Part shown: positions 23,001-36,500 of the stretch, piece after piece
Layout: each line of letters opens with the position of its first letter
Position numbering within the stretch: position 1 is the first letter of the stretch
Source of the DNA: Paracyclopina nana
Lineage: Eukaryota; Arthropoda; Copepoda; Cyclopoida; Cyclopettidae
NCBI GenBank assembly: GCA_019096065.1
Contig: JAGUCH010000002.1
Span: 14,148,501-14,212,500, forward strand
Length of the DNA stretch: 64,000 nt
Reading direction: 5' to 3'
Made by a program: the position numbers and the translations under genes
Notes under the pieces: generated by a model
Seen by the model: only the letters and a program-made list of their open reading frames with translations
Databases searched by the model: none
What the model was told of the DNA's origin: nothing

Positions 23001-24687
23001 ATTTAGGCTCTGGAGAAATGCTCACCATGTTGCAGGCCGTGCAAAACTTCCGCTACTATGTCCTTGACAACAACATTCTGCTTGGAATTTTCGAAGACCT
23101 TAGTCGTAGCGGATACGAGCAGCAAGCAAAGGTACGATTTTTTTTTTTTAATTTTTTTTTTGAATTTTTTTTTTGAATTTTTTTTCTCGTTTATGCAACC
23201 TATTTCCAAAAAAATACAGTTTGAAAAGTTTTAGAACTTAGCTATCACACACAAAAATAATTAATTAGTTTTTTCTTTGAGACATTGAATGTTGTCAAAT
23301 CAACTGTCGTGTTATTGTAGGTTACTGTTATCATTTTGTCTTTCAGGTTTCTGTCATTTTAAGAGGCATGTCCTCTAGATCCGCTTGGACCATGCAACTA
23401 AGACATCTGCCTAGACACAAGAGCGGCCAGAAAGCCTCAAGCTCCAACCCTGGACGGCCATTACCCATTGAGGATCAAGCACTGAAAAAGTCCTTCAAGT
23501 CGAGCTACTTTCCAGAGTCCATTGACAAAATTCCACTGTGCAAGGCTGACAAAAGTATTCCAGCTGTGGAGAGTGTGGCTTTGGATGAACACTCGCTGCT
23601 CGAACTGGATAACTTATCTCACATGATGGATGAGCAAGCCCGCTTGGAACAGTCTTCTAGCCAACTCATTCAGTACGTGGAGAATCCTGAACTTGAGAGT
23701 CAATCACCTGAGCCGTGTCAAGAGTACCAAGCTGCTCGCCTGGTATTGTCCCACCTCGGCCTCTTAAGAATGCTGGAGCCGAAACAGCAAGCCAACTCGA
23801 CTCCCTCAATGGTCCCCTTGACCACGGATAGCGTAGATTTTGTCAACGACCTCGAAAAGCTGGACAGGTTGTCCACAAGGACGGCCGAGACTGTCTACGT
23901 ATTTTACATGAAGAGCGGCCAGAAGAACCCAGAGGAAATATTGAGGAATGTGTGCAAAGTTGAGGCTGTAAATTACGCCTTCTTGGACTTTCTGGCTAGC
24001 TTAGGCTGGCCTGTCAATGTCTGGCATCACACCGGCTGGACTGGAAGGTTGTCAACGTCCTGGAGGTCACAACACGAGCCCATGGTCCCTCCAACTTTGG
24101 TCAATCACGGTGGCGCCATTTTCAATGGCGATCATCATGTGCTTTACTGGGCTGACTCCGAGTCTGAGATAGCCTTTGTGGTACCAAGTGCCAAGTCAAG
24201 CTTTAAGCCAGACCAAGTGGACAGCGATTCCAACAAGATGACGAGGCAGCAGAGCACTGTCATGTTAAGTGACACAAAAGTATCGGTCGTTTGGCTGGAA
24301 AACTTCGATGATATTGCCAACTTCCCTGCCGAAGCTTTAATCATGAATGTCTCTGAGCTTGAGCAGAGTCCTGGGTTCAGTCTCAAGGATGTCGTTCTCA
24401 TTTTCGTCCATGTGATGAGCAACGGTCTGCTCAAAGTGAAACTTATGGGTCATCAAGGCAAGTTGGTGATCCCACTAATGAATGACATGGTGATGCCAAA
24501 GAGTTCACTTGGTCCGTTGGTGAGGCAGACTGTGGTCAATTTCGCAGATCGTCGTCGTCTGGAGCATGACAACTACCAACCACCCCTGGTCAAGCGAAAA
24601 CTGTTGATTCAAGAGATTCAGCGCAAGTATTGCTCCAATTTGAGTGAGGCAGACCTCTTCACCGATTTATTTTCTGAGCACAGTTAA
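20087..24687 (+). CDS. RALGAPB: Ral GTPase-activating protein subunit beta
   Basis: Six exons: 20087-21236, 21440-21975, 22034-22214, 22267-22398, 22596-23131 and 23347-24687, in frame for 1291 residues. It follows human RALGAPB along its length: MYKNWAS start, EVAWFMEVIGFGLALP, WESFLSFLLAINDALL, YEIWLVACLRSFPSPP, WFRFLH-like WYRFLHSIGNPVDLS, LHLFGGWLFEAA, RSSI-like RRSAIQILLSILPLP, SRPPPAHSKDLHSTIVAAF, ELGISGSKS, then the C-terminal FYMKSGQKNPEEIL, GWTGRLSTSW and SVVWLENFDDI. The beta subunit is needed for stability and activity of the RalGAP heterodimer, which turns off RalA/RalB downstream of Akt. Introns are 52-215 bp; the last contains several T runs (23139-23184). Confidence 0.95.
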
Positions 24688-25158
24688 ACTTTGTTTATAT
24701 TCATATATTTTTTATGGTTACGTGATAGATAGATGAATGAATAATATTTAGATTGTAGAACTACAAGCACAGTTGCTCTTATTCTCGGGCCAAAGGTCTG
24801 ATTGTCTCTCATTAGGGCAAGTTTGTGACCCCTTTAAAAGGTCGAAAAGGCTCAACTTTGACTTAGTCCAAGTGTGGTCAATTTTGGTGTTCATCTTTGA
24901 CTACCATGAAATGGAATCGTTTGGCCATCTAGGCTCAATTAGATAAGTTCTCCTTTTGCTAATTGCTAGATTAATTAATCTCGTGAAGAACTTGTCAACT
25001 GTAACTTAATAAGTACGCAAATAGCAGCATGTGATTGATGGTATACCAGTTTTACACTCTGGACTTAGCACTGTGTTTTCTTGCTCTCTGTCCACAGAGG
25101 GAAACTTGCTATGAAAAACAACACTCCGCCTGAAAGTAGAAATTATTGCAAATCGAGC
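24688..25158. other. 3' region between convergent RALGAPB and MFS transporter
   Basis: AT-rich spacer holding the 3' UTRs of two convergent genes. No other structure is seen. Confidence 0.4.
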
Positions 25159-27046
25159 TCATTGCAAAGTGATTGGGAATTTTTTACTGGCAGCCACAAA
25201 TCCAGCCCAGATGATGTATAGTGCAGTTCTCAGGTTGAAGGCATCTGCAAGGGGTGCCACAATCACTGGCAAATTCCCACCAACGTTGTTCATCAAAAAG
25301 AGGAATATTGCCAGTACCACGGATCTCACCTCGATTGGCACGATTTCTACCAGTACGGTGAACAGAATGGCAAACCAAGTCTCAGCTAAACTGAAAACTT
25401 AAACTTTTAATGTTTCAAATGCTTGAATTGATATACCAAAAAAGTAATAAGCCATTAAAAATCCAAATGCTGCCGGTGGGTCCACAGCTAATACTCCAGC
25501 TGCACATGGGGCTGCAATCACCTATAAGGTTGATGACAATAAATAAGGTATATTTATCATAGTCGGGAGCTGATTACGGTTGACACTGAGAGCAGCCAAA
25601 GTCTTGAGTGTAGGCCAAATTTTTTGACGAGGACATCGGATAGCCAACCTCCTGCAAATACTCCAATGCTGCCACCGAGGATTGAGCAAGCTGTCAGCCA
25701 CAAACCAGGATTGTAGTCCTGATAGTACTCATTCAAGTAGTTTTGCGTATTATAAGCCCAGCTAAATCCAGCTGTAAAAAAACTCTGTTTTAGGCTTGTG
25801 ACGGAATTATGTAGGTTTACAAATGGTAAAATGATTTTTAAGTAAATTGAATTAAAATCAATGCTTTTAAAAGTCAAAATATTGACTTCATATGGACGCA
25901 ATTTTTCCAATTTTTTTTTTTTTTTGCATCACACTTTTTAAAAAGGCAATTTACCAGTGTGCCTGACAGAAGTGGCCACAAACAGTAATACCATTGCAGG
26001 CTGGAGCAGCGAGTACAAAACAGTTTTAAAGTAGCTCTTTTCTTCTCGAATCACGAGCGACCTTTTCCTGGTCTTCTTTTTCTTGTCATCAGCATTACTA
26101 TTCATTTTCTTCACTTCACCCTCGAGTGGTTGAGCACATTTGTTTCTTGGGTCCTTGACAAATAGTAACAATAGGGCTATAATGAGTCCAGGTGCACACC
26201 CAACCACAAAAGCAACTCTCCAGCCTTCAAAGCCCCAAATTGTGGTGAAACCAAAGTAATTCCCAATGGTGAAAGTAAGGCCATATCCAATGTAGACTCC
26301 CCAAGAGAAAATTCCATTGGCCACACCTCTAGTATTTGAATGGAACATTTCTGCTATGAGAGAACCACTAGCGGGCCTGCAGGCAGCCTCCCTATTTTTT
26401 TTGAAAACATTCATTAATATGTTGTCAAATGAAGTTGGGTCAATGTCAAGTACCCAGCAGCTATGCCCATGCGTAGAATGACCAAATGCCAATATTCGGT
26501 GGCAAATCCCATGAGGCAACCGCAAATGCTGAACAACACCACAGACAGCGATAACAACTTTGTCCTGAAATCATCAAAAAACGCTTACAGTGAAAAATTA
26601 AGGGACATTTAATAGGGCACTATTTTCCTCTTGATTCATCCGCGGGAAAAACAACTGTTTGGTGTTGTTGGTTACCTCGGTATTTTATCCGCCAAATAGC
26701 CCATGAAAATGCCAGATATGGTGAAGACAACCACAAAGGTTGGCCCAGCTAGCACCTGGTACTTCATTCCCTGTCCATTTTCGACGTAAATGCAGCCTTG
26801 GTGGCTTTCACAAGCTTCTTGGGCCTCTTCATGGTCCACAGTGAACTTGTCACATTCGGAGTTGGTTCTGCCAAACCTCATGGATTCATTAGTGTGTTGA
26901 AAACAGGCTTTGTCACCATATTGCAAGGACCTGGCCATTTCCATGGAGACAACTCCGATAAGAAAATGGCTGATTTCACCCACCACAAAGGCCAAGGTCA
27001 GCAACGATAGCGTGAAACTGTTGCTCTTGGTGAAGCCAATCTCCAT
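25159..27046 (-). CDS. Major facilitator superfamily transporter, spinster-like
   Basis: Six exons on the minus strand: 27046-26676, 26564-26454, 26391-25955, 25771-25578, 25521-25437 and 25385-25159, in frame for 474 residues. Twelve hydrophobic segments are plausible. MFS features are the loop 2-3 motif GYLADKIPR, GEAACRPASGSLIAEMF, RGVANGIFSWGVYIG, a central basic loop (DDKKKKTRKR) and a second-half GGWLSDVLVKK. The layout resembles spinster/SPNS lysosomal or sphingolipid transporters more than sugar transporters, but the substrate cannot be told. The loop between TM1 and TM2 is long and has five or more cysteines (CFQ, SEC, EAC, GC), so it is probably a disulphide-bonded external loop. 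An acceptor-like sequence ends 12 nt before the ATG. Confidence 0.75.
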
Positions 27047-29374
27047 TTTTTGCCTCGGCTAAAAGTTTGAAAGATGCATTGCTATTTTCAAGCAGTTTTG
27101 AACCAGTTTATGATATATGAATTTTCATATGGCTTTCGATCGAAGGTGTAATTGGTATTTGAAATTTTTTTTTTACCTTGATTAAAAGTGATGCAGTGAT
27201 GATGATTGCTGCAATCCATCAAGAGAGGAAATTGGATTAAGATTCACTGACGATGGCACATTATTAGCATATGTATTTTCCAGTGCAATTATCGCAAACT
27301 ACTAAATAGGATATATGCTATATTTACACTATGCTACAATATGCTATGTGACATTGCCGCCGTTCGGCAATCATGATACTATTGCTGTACTTAAATTGCT
27401 CATTAAAAAAGTGAGATCACACTGTGGGAATCGAGTGATTAAACTTTCCGAAAAAAGTGCACTGCTGCACAGCTTGTTTAGTGACTGTCAATGTATAAGT
27501 GTCAAGATGAAGGCTGAAAGTTGAACAAAGAAAAAAAGTTTAAAAATCACTTCATTGCAGCTGTCCAGTGTGCACAGGTTGCAAATATCGTCTTATACAA
27601 GCAATAGCAATAACGGCCGTACTTTTATTACGTAAGTGATTATTTGGTGCACGCGCGCGCAAAAAAAAGGCAAAATATCCGGTCATATTTTCAACTCTAT
27701 TATAAGAATTGTCATGATGTAATTCAGAGAATTTTGGCGTCCCAAGTGAAATGTCAAGATTACGGTGTTCACCTACTACATATTGCTGAAGAGCAATTGT
27801 TCAACTGTACATTTCATTGTCAATTGTTTTGCCAAATGTCAACTAGCAAAGTGCAGCCTTGGCAGAAATCGCAAGAAAATGAAAAAAGTGGCTCAACAAG
27901 TCCACTATTATACTTGTAGCTTATGGCTTATTTGGTACATCAATTCACGAAGCTATTTACCAACCAAGGGGAATCACCTGAGGCCATAGCGTTCAAAATC
28001 ACGACTGCAGACCAGCTACTGTACTGCTACATTTCAAAGCCCCACAAATCAAGGCAAAAAAGAAGCATTCATCACCATTAACAAATATTTACGACTGAAG
28101 CTATAAAAAATATGCTTGAACACTTGCATAGGTTGCGCGTTCGATTTTGCGTTTCTTTGCGAAATCGCTGAGCAAACAAACAAAAAAATATAAAAAGTAA
28201 AATATAAAAAGAGTATGATTAGCTGAAACCGCTAATACTTTTCCTTAGCTATTTGGCAGCCAAAAGTGTAAAAAACCAATTAGACATTTTCAGTTCAAAA
28301 AAGTTTATTAGAGCTAATTCTAATTCAAATAGGGTCTATGAGTCCATTAGAAAATGTTAGACCCAGGGGCCAAATTCTCGTGCATACTACACGAAAAGAA
28401 GAAGGGCTGTTGTAATAATGTACCTGCAAATCATCACTGAGCTTGCGTCTGGAACAACTTGAGCGCGAGTGCTCCAGGTGATTTGATTTTGTTCCTGGCC
28501 GCTTTTTCTTTGGCCAAACTGCAGCCAGTCTTGGCTTTGGAACACTATCTACCTGAGAAACCAACTCGCGCGCTCCTTTAGTACATTCGCGCACATTCAC
28601 GCACAGGCTCGCCTTCTGCTTATTCCACAAAGACGTCAGTGACCTCAACGCAATTTGGCTTCACAGAGCTTTTTAAAAAAGTTACCCAAGACTTGCTCCA
28701 CTTTGCAGCCTAATGACTGAACAATAGCCCTTTTAAGTAACATTCGGAGGCGATAATAAGGTAAGCCAAATTACAGTTATTGGTTACACATTGCTTTTAA
28801 GTCGAAGAGAATGGCTGCAGGGCTAATTAGTTTTTCTGCAGGCCATTCACCTCCCATCACGAGAGCATAAATTAAGGGGAGAAGCAGCCTTTTTATAAAG
28901 TGTTTTTGTGTAGAGCATCCCCCTGAAAAAGAGGTAAATTTGAGGTGGTTATCGATGTAGGAAAGAGCAGCAGTTTTCATTTTTGCGGTCTCCTTTTGAA
29001 TGCGAGCAACATATGTTGCTGTATTTTATGCGCGTTTTCCCTTTTTGAATTGCTGCAGTTTTCAGTCTTCTGTGATCTTCATCGCGTGCTTTGGTTGTTG
29101 CTGTTGCCAGCATTTTAACTGTTGCTTCTTCATCATTTTCTGTTTTTTCCTACGCTTCACTGAACGGAAATGGATTTTCACACGACTTTTCTTCAAAAGA
29201 ATATTATGCTCTAATACCTCACTCACTGCATAGCAGAGTATTTGCCATGCTGAAAGTAGAGATTTGTCATCTTTTTTCTTTTTTGGGCGGCTACTTTCCC
29301 TTCTTCCACAGAATCTGAGTGAGATCTGAGTACGCAAGAAGACCTAAAATTATCCTGGTTCCGGTATTGCTTAC

Positions 29375-29873
29375 CACACACCATTGCATGCCTTTTCATA
29401 TTTGCCCTTTTTAATGTCAACACAACTTGTGGCTTTGAGAGCTCTGGAAAGGGGCAAACTTTAAGTTTCCCAAATTGGAGCTCATTTTCAGGAAGGTTAT
29501 AGTGAAGAAGCATGCTGAAAAGGGCTTTGTTTGCTGCGATTGAGACATGTCCTGCGCTTATCAGCATTTCATCACTCTTGCTAATTCGGACGTTGAATTG
29601 CAAATTTACTGGCAAGCGCCTCATGGCATTCTAATTTCTAGTGGCCTCTGCCAACAACTGTGAAACTTCCTTTGCAAACAAAAAACGGCCTGATGAATTC
29701 TCATAGCCTAATTCATGACACTTTTTGCACGGCGTCGTCTCACATGCCTCAACGCATGGAGGAAATGACTTTTGATTCCCAGCAAAAAAGGTTAAACAAA
29801 TGAATTTGAAATCGTGACAAGTTGTAATTTGCCGAGATGCTTCGAGATCACGATGAATGTCTATGGATATCAA
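29375..29873 (-). pseudogene. Possible broken coding exon, unknown product
   Basis: About 165 codons are open in one minus-strand frame, interrupted by a single TAG at 29633-29631. The first part contains PPCVEACETTPCKKCHE and SGRFLFAKEV; the second contains SAGHVSIAANKALF and CPFPELSKP and ends at a good donor (GTG|GTAAGC, about 29375). The composition looks protein-like, but no family is recognised and no flanking exon was found. It may be a decayed gene, two exons with a short intron I cannot place, or chance. Confidence 0.25.
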
Positions 29874-30284
29874 TCACTTTTGTTGGGCGGCCTTTTCATC
29901 GGAAAGAAGCCTCATAGAATCTCCACTTTCACTCGATATCCATTCATCTCTTATTTGTATTTACCTCCACCTTGACCCCATGGGGATCATTAGTCATTTT
30001 CTTGTCGATTTTCTTCCCCATATATGAATCGGACTAATGGTTCTTCGCCCCTCCACTTCAACAGCAGATGTGGGATGCCAAAAACAATCCATCCTGATTA
30101 CATCTCGAAATTCTTCTTGCCAAATTTGCCCTCACGGGAAACTGAAAAAAGACACGCGTGGACTTTCATCGAATCGCACTTTGATTTGTGAGAAAACACT
30201 CGATCGTCGCGTAATTCACACCTCTCAAATGCATTGTGAAAAGAATCGAAATCACGCGACCACGTGCTTTAGCTGTTTTCTTTT

Positions 30285-30660
30285 ACCGGAAACGTAAACA
30301 AAGAATAGTTGGCGAACAAAAATAATGATTGTTCACAATATTCTTTAACGACTTTTCGTTTTAACGTGCGCGTTTTTATTGTAACAGCTTAACCATGCAA
30401 GTGACCTCGTGCTATATTTTTGATTACTTTAACCGGAACTTACCTCATAGTAAGGAAATTTCAAAATAGTAAAGCTGTATCTACTTCGAACCGGAAATGT
30501 AAATAAAGAGAGGACAGGACGTTTGGCGGAAAAAATATTGATTGAGAAACTCTTGGCTTAGCTCCTAGTGAAATATCTTGCTCATTGTGATTTTCATTAA
30601 TTTTTTCTTCAACCGGAAGCAGGAACAAAGAAAAGGGTTTTAGCGGGGGAAAAAGAAATA
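30285..30660. repeat. Degenerate direct repeats starting CCGGAA
   Basis: Three units begin with CCGGAA, then A-rich AAAGA, a GGCG or AGCGG block and AAAAATA..ATTG or AAATATTG (starts near 30286, 30491 and 30612); a weaker CCGGAA is at 30434. Spacing is irregular (about 205 and 120 bp). Probably an old tandem duplication. Confidence 0.45.
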
Positions 30661-31837
30661 TTGCGAATTCTTCTCATCCATCACAATAGTGACAATACGC
30701 ATGACGGTTTGATTCCCCCAGGGGGAATAATTTTCTCTCTCTCTCCATCACACTTTGAGCGAGGAATTTGTTTATTAGCCTCAGAGAAACTACCACACAT
30801 AATACCATATTATATCAAAAGTGGGAGATTCTCAGCAGAGTTAACCATTTTTAGCCCACTTAAACTTTCCCTCTGGGAACCTTATCTGCTGTAAAGCTGG
30901 CAGAGTTTATATTCAATATGTTGAATAAGATTTGGAATTTCGCTATCTAGATGCAGCTCAGCCCACAAAAGCCACACTGACATGAAATCTAACAAGTTGC
31001 CTGCGGTCATTCTCAGATTATTGTGATCTGATGCAACCTGATACTTCATAGTATATTGGCCCATAATGACCCCAATCGAGCAGACCTACTTTTCCTGTCA
31101 TCATCCTCTTCTTCTTTGGGACAATTTTGGGATTATATCAAGTTTTTCTGGCAAGGAAACTGGTCTTACGTGATATAGGTACCTAGTAGTAGCTGGTATA
31201 TACCTGAAGCCAGCAATTGTTACCCAATTTTCCTCTTTCAAAAAAACATGACCCCAAATTCACCTTTTCTTGGCGATCCTCGAGACTTTTTCATGGGAGA
31301 AGATGGGTCATCTTCTATTGCAGGAAAATTGCGGCACCACTTTCACCTTATATGTAGTAATATCCTGCTCCCCTCGATCTCTACTTGCTGTGAGGTCTGC
31401 TAGTACAAATTTAATTGAGCCCATTCATAAGGTATGAAGCACTAGAAATGGGCGGTGGCGCACTTTCCAATTGAATTTCAAAGAAAACCAGAAAATACTC
31501 CCAATTGCTATTGCGAGATGGCTTCTTTTGTTCTGTTGCCAAAAACGCGTTTATTTTCATTTTCATGCCGTTTGGCTACGAAAATGAACTTGTTGCTTGA
31601 ATAGGTGACAAAAGTGGTCATCAAAATTGGAATTTTCCAATTCTCAACCAAGAACCAGTCATCAAAGATGACAAGTTTGAAACAAAAAGCGCTCCAACTC
31701 CCACATGTCATATGTAGAAAAATGTTTGTAGGGGAAATGTAGGCGTTCCTGCTTTTACAATTTTTCACAATTGCATAAATCACCTTATATGCCACAACTC
31801 GAGATATTTTTTCACATTTTTTACGCAGGCTTAAGAA

Positions 31838-33180
31838 ATGGCTGAAATACGTACGCCAATGGCTTGGCAGCATCGGGATGCCATGAATGGCCCACCAAGG
31901 CAAAACAATGACAACGGCAGAAGGTACACCCCGACCCCCAATTCTCGGTATGGCGGCCCACCAACCCCGAACTCTGCTCATTCCAGGAACAGCCGAACTC
32001 CAGACCAAAGGAGAGACACACGTGGCTCATCATCAGACAGGTGAGCTTTTAAGCGTGGATTAACCTGATTCATTTGCAGCAATAATAGAGTTGCATAATG
32101 GGAATCCGTGTGTTTTAGGTACAGTCACAATAGTACGCGCAAACTCGTGAGGGACACTCGGAGTGCTCAGGGCTCCTCAAGGGGCTCCAGAGGCGGTGGC
32201 TACCGATCCCAACCCAGCCCGAGTTCAACCGAGGAGACAGCAGAGGAAACCACTGAGACCGACTCCCAAATGGAGCAGCAGCAGCATCATCATCAACAAC
32301 GTGGTCATGCGCAAGAGTATCCACAATTTCAACAACCATTCATGTAAAAACTCAATAATTGCGCCATATGAGAGAACAACTTACTAACTATGTAGTATTT
32401 TCCATTGTAGGTACCCACAGCCAGGATACTTTCCAATGGGGTACCCAGTGCAGCCTCAACTTATGGGGCCAGTTGCCCCGCCCCAGTTTTTGATGGCCCC
32501 AAATGGCTCCATAAGATCGGTGCACAGCGTGCCCATGCTGGCCTCGGCAGCCTCGGCCACGCCCTCCATCCCGCCCCTATCGCACACTTGGGATGGAGAG
32601 CCCTGCCCAGTTCACCACCATCAAGCCATGCCGCTGGCAGCCCTTTATGGCCTCGGGCCTCACCACATGCTCACAGGCCCGGCCTCGGTTCCACCTTCCA
32701 TCATAAGTGGAGCAACCACTGTGCGAAGAGCAAGGTCCATTGCTGAGATTTCCAACTCCGGAATGTACCAGGTAATGCTCACGCAACCTTCCATATGGCA
32801 AAATAACACTGTAGTTTTTTGCTAGTTTCTGGCATTAATTAATAAACTAGTTGCTAACTAAGGCTTGATTCTTAATGAAGGTCCCATCGATGCCTGGCAC
32901 TCCTCACTTGGATCACAGATCGTTCCACGGGTCCATGATGATTAGAAATGGCAAATTTGTCGTGAGCGAGAATGGAGCTCCAAGTCAGTTGCCCATGAGG
33001 GAGCAGAAGAATGGAAAAGCTTCCACTCTGCCACATTCAATGAAGGATCAAGGAGGCTTTCGCAAGGAGAGTGAGGGAATTGCATGTTGCTCGGGACACT
33101 TTGTCGTACTTTGGATAATCCTGGGCATCATCACATTTGGAATCCTTTTAGGAGTTGTACTCATGTTCACCGTTGGTTAG
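31838..33180 (+). CDS. Disordered protein with C-terminal membrane anchor
   Basis: Four exons: 31838-32040, 32119-32343, 32411-32771 and 32881-33180, in frame for 362 residues. The N-terminal 110 residues are R/S/P/N-rich with repeats such as YTPTPNSRYGGPPTPNS. Next come a Q/H run and a P/G/M-rich part (GYFPMGYPVQPQLMGPV). A serine-rich RRARSIAEIS resembles a basophilic kinase site. The last 30 residues form one membrane helix after a double cysteine (ACCSGHFVVLWIILGIITF), ending three residues after the hydrophobic stretch, as in a tail-anchored protein. I recognise no named family. The start is supported by an acceptor (ttttttacgcag) 9 nt upstream. Confidence 0.7.
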
Positions 33181-33553
33181 CCTACACTTAGGCATCATCA
33201 TCGTGGTTGGAATATGCTTTAACGCTATAGTTTTCACATAGAAAATTAACTTAGCTACATGTTATCCTCACTGAATGGTTCAATAAACAGTTTAATCCAA
33301 TCAATTTAACGCAATAATTAATTGGGGCTTGAAAAATGGAGTTTCACGTACTTTTAAAAGCTGCTCAGAGAAGAAGTAGACATTCACGCAGCAATTGCTT
33401 TACTCGTAATTAACGCAATGAGATTTGTACAAAACAGCATAATTTATTATGAAGAACAGATTTCTTGCAAAGATTATTTATGAAGTACTTATACATTATA
33501 AAAAAATTGAGACGTCCAAGATTCCATTACATCATCATTATTACGATTGAGAT
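33181..33553. other. 3' spacer between convergent genes
   Basis: AT-rich spacer holding the 3' UTRs of the tail-anchored gene and the NDRG gene. An AATAAA lies at about 33281 on the plus strand. Nothing else is seen. Confidence 0.4.
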
Positions 33554-36500
33554 TCAGTTGTTTCCACTTGACCCAGTCAAGGACAGCCTTCGAATGTTGG
33601 GCTGGTCATAGTCTTGCATTGACATCCTGCGACCCGTGGAATCCTTGGATGACCTCCGCTCCACATTGGGCAAGTTCAAGGAGGTCAACCAGCCCAGGCC
33701 CTTGGCAAAGAGCAAAATGGAGTTGGCCAACTTGCCCGGAGCCTCGTCCATCACGTTGGCCACATCGTCAATCTTCAGCATTGAGGTCTTGGCCTTGTCG
33801 CAAATGCTGAAAATGGCCTCCATGCCCTTGATCTGGTTCTCAGCCTTGGATCCAGCCACGAGCAAGGTCTCAGAGTTGAGAGACTTCTCCACAATGGGCA
33901 GCACGTCAGACCTGTTCATGTATGAGCCCAAGAACTTGGCCACGTTCTTCTGGTTCATATGCTCCTGGTCCTCATTCGTGTCCTTTCCCGTCAAGCTCTT
34001 CAATCGCTCCTTTAAAAATAAGTTCACATTTTAGCCTAATCAGCTAAAAATTTAACATTATTTATGGGAATTTCAAATTACAGGCGCTGAATTATGTGTT
34101 TCTGCCATTCTGGACTATTTTAATTTTAACACAAATGGCAGCTATTATACCTAATAATAAACCCGAATCAATATATTTAATGGTGGCGCCACCGTAGATG
34201 GGGACAAATACCAGAAGTGAATTTAGTACGACTAACGCTTTTTAACCCCACTAGAAAAGTCCCTGATAAATCTAGTAAGAAACCGTCATAAAATCAAAAG
34301 TTGTTAAAATATGGTAAATTTTTGCTTTATTTGCTTCCTGTGTATGTGTGAAGGCGAAATATGAAAAAAAGTATCATATGATTAGTGAAATTTTTATGTA
34401 ATCCTTCGATTTTTGAAGTAATTTCCTCACCATTGGCTCATATAACATGGTTATGGAAGTATCAGCCATTTATAAGAGATAATAAAATTTGCATTTGATG
34501 GACTAATAACTGCTTCATCTCTTTGCTTGTCTTCATTGACATCAGAAAGGCTGCTAGTAGAGAGAAATTAAATTTCTATTCAGCACTTCTCACCAGACCA
34601 GTGCATGATAACTTCCCTACAAAATTATGACTGTTTTATTAGTGCAACAGTTCATTTGCTTACACTTTAGTTTCTGTGACGCGCTTGTGTTTGCTACATT
34701 ATTTTTTGTATTCAGCATCATAATGATGATAACTACCAAATTGCATAATTGCTTCCTTTTTCACTGACACATTTTTTTAAAACTTAGTTGATATTTCTTT
34801 CTCTTAAAAATACCTTATAAAACCCTTATGTCATAAGACTTTCATCATCTTATACAAACAATGCATGGAATCATAAGCAAATTCATTAATTTCCAAAGTG
34901 CCATCTGCATCATAATACTCCTATGCCGGAATTAGAGTTTTATTGCTTACATGACCGCCATAAAACAGTCATAAAAACTAAATGTGCTCAAATCAAGGAA
35001 AAAATAACTTAACATGATTCTCCTTCACCTGATTATTCAAAATATGTAAAAACAATTATCATACGATGAGTATTGAGAAAAAACTGATTTACTGAAATTT
35101 ATTATCCTTTATAAATCCCTGATTGTGTCATATAAAAATGAGTCTGGGGGAGACTTTTTGCATTTACCGTAATCAATGCATTTCACTACTTTTAATGCTT
35201 TCACTTAGTTTGGATAGGCTGCTAGATGAGTGAAATTCAACTTTTGTCCAGGAACTATGTCAATTTCCATTACATATGAATCCCTTATACCGTTATAAGG
35301 GATTCATAGTATACAATTTTATAAAATAATGCAAATTAGTTTGCCATATTGCAATCCTTTCAGTATATTTTGTGCATCTGGTATTAATGCTACATTCCTA
35401 ATTAGACATTCTTCTGTTCATGCAATTAAAGATTGCTTCTGTCAGCTTCTTTTAGACTTAACTTTGAAAAAAACTGCTCTCAAATAAATCACTAATAAAA
35501 GGCTTGTGTCATGAGGCTTTCATTACGTTATGCTCATAAGAATTAATATAGTTTCATAAACTGTTTGTAGATGGCGTTGTGACAAGTTTTTTTTATTTTA
35601 CTTTACTGTTTAAAAGAACTAGCTAAAATATATGCAGAAAATTTCAAGAATCATTAATATTATTTGATATAAACTTATTTACAACCAATAATTACACAAT
35701 AACAGCTTGTAATGCTTTCACATTTTTGATTTTTCCCTTAATTTTCAAATACATTTATTTTGGTGAAATATCTGAAGGTCAATTTTTTCAAAACTTTGCC
35801 ATGATATCTTAGATATTGATTTATCAAAGAGTCTTGCTTAATGCAAATCCAGAATATGGACAAGTGACAAGTCTCAGGATTCAATTTATCTTGGACAGAC
35901 TTTCATAAATTCTGAGCATAAGTTGATCTCTTATAATTCTCTCAATTTATATGAGGGTTTGATAAGGCTGCACCCATATAATCCCACATAAAAATCTCCA
36001 TTCACTCGTATGAATGCCTATGCCTTATGCCATATTATTTAAGGGATTTTTTTTTAAAAATTTCAATGAAAACTGCTGGCTTATAACACGCCTATGAAAC
36101 GCTTCATTTATTACCGTTTTATAACAGTTTCTTAGGGCACTGAAATTTCTTCTAAGTTTTAAAAAATAATAAAGTCTTATGAAACACTACTGAAATATGA
36201 CATTTATGACAGTGACATTTGTAAAGATTACTTGCTCAAAAGTCAACTCCAAACCTACAACTGACAGTGTCGACGTTCATGTCAGATTTTGGAGGTGGGA
36301 ATGTGATTTTCTACACAGTTGGGCCTGTAGCAATTAAAAGAAGTGCAAGTTTCATTGCTTACACAATGTTCACTGAAAATCGAAAACGAATATGAATCTC
36401 CAGATTCATACCAAATTCATTACACAAGAAAAGTTTGAATAATCATGCAATTGAGGCCTTTACATGATCCACTTGTACGCTGAGATCGAAAATTAACGTT

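Larger units (their letters stand above)
27047..31837. other. Gene-poor region, 4.8 kb
   Basis: Between the MFS transporter and the next plus-strand gene no complete gene is supported. It holds a possible broken coding stretch (29375-29873, minus), a set of CCGGAA-containing repeats (30285-30660), short alternating GC/CT tracts (27651, 30733) and otherwise AT-rich DNA. A minus-strand ATG at 30021 reads 19 codons to a GTAAAT donor at 29964, but no matching exon was found. Confidence 0.35.

Noticed and set aside
23139-23190. T-rich tract as a regulatory element
   Set aside because: It is a set of T homopolymers in a RALGAPB intron with no other support; could simply be slippage-prone sequence.
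31508-32033. Minus-strand frames opposite the first exon of the tail-anchored gene
   Set aside because: The plus-strand exons splice in phase and encode a coherent protein; the antisense frames show no features.
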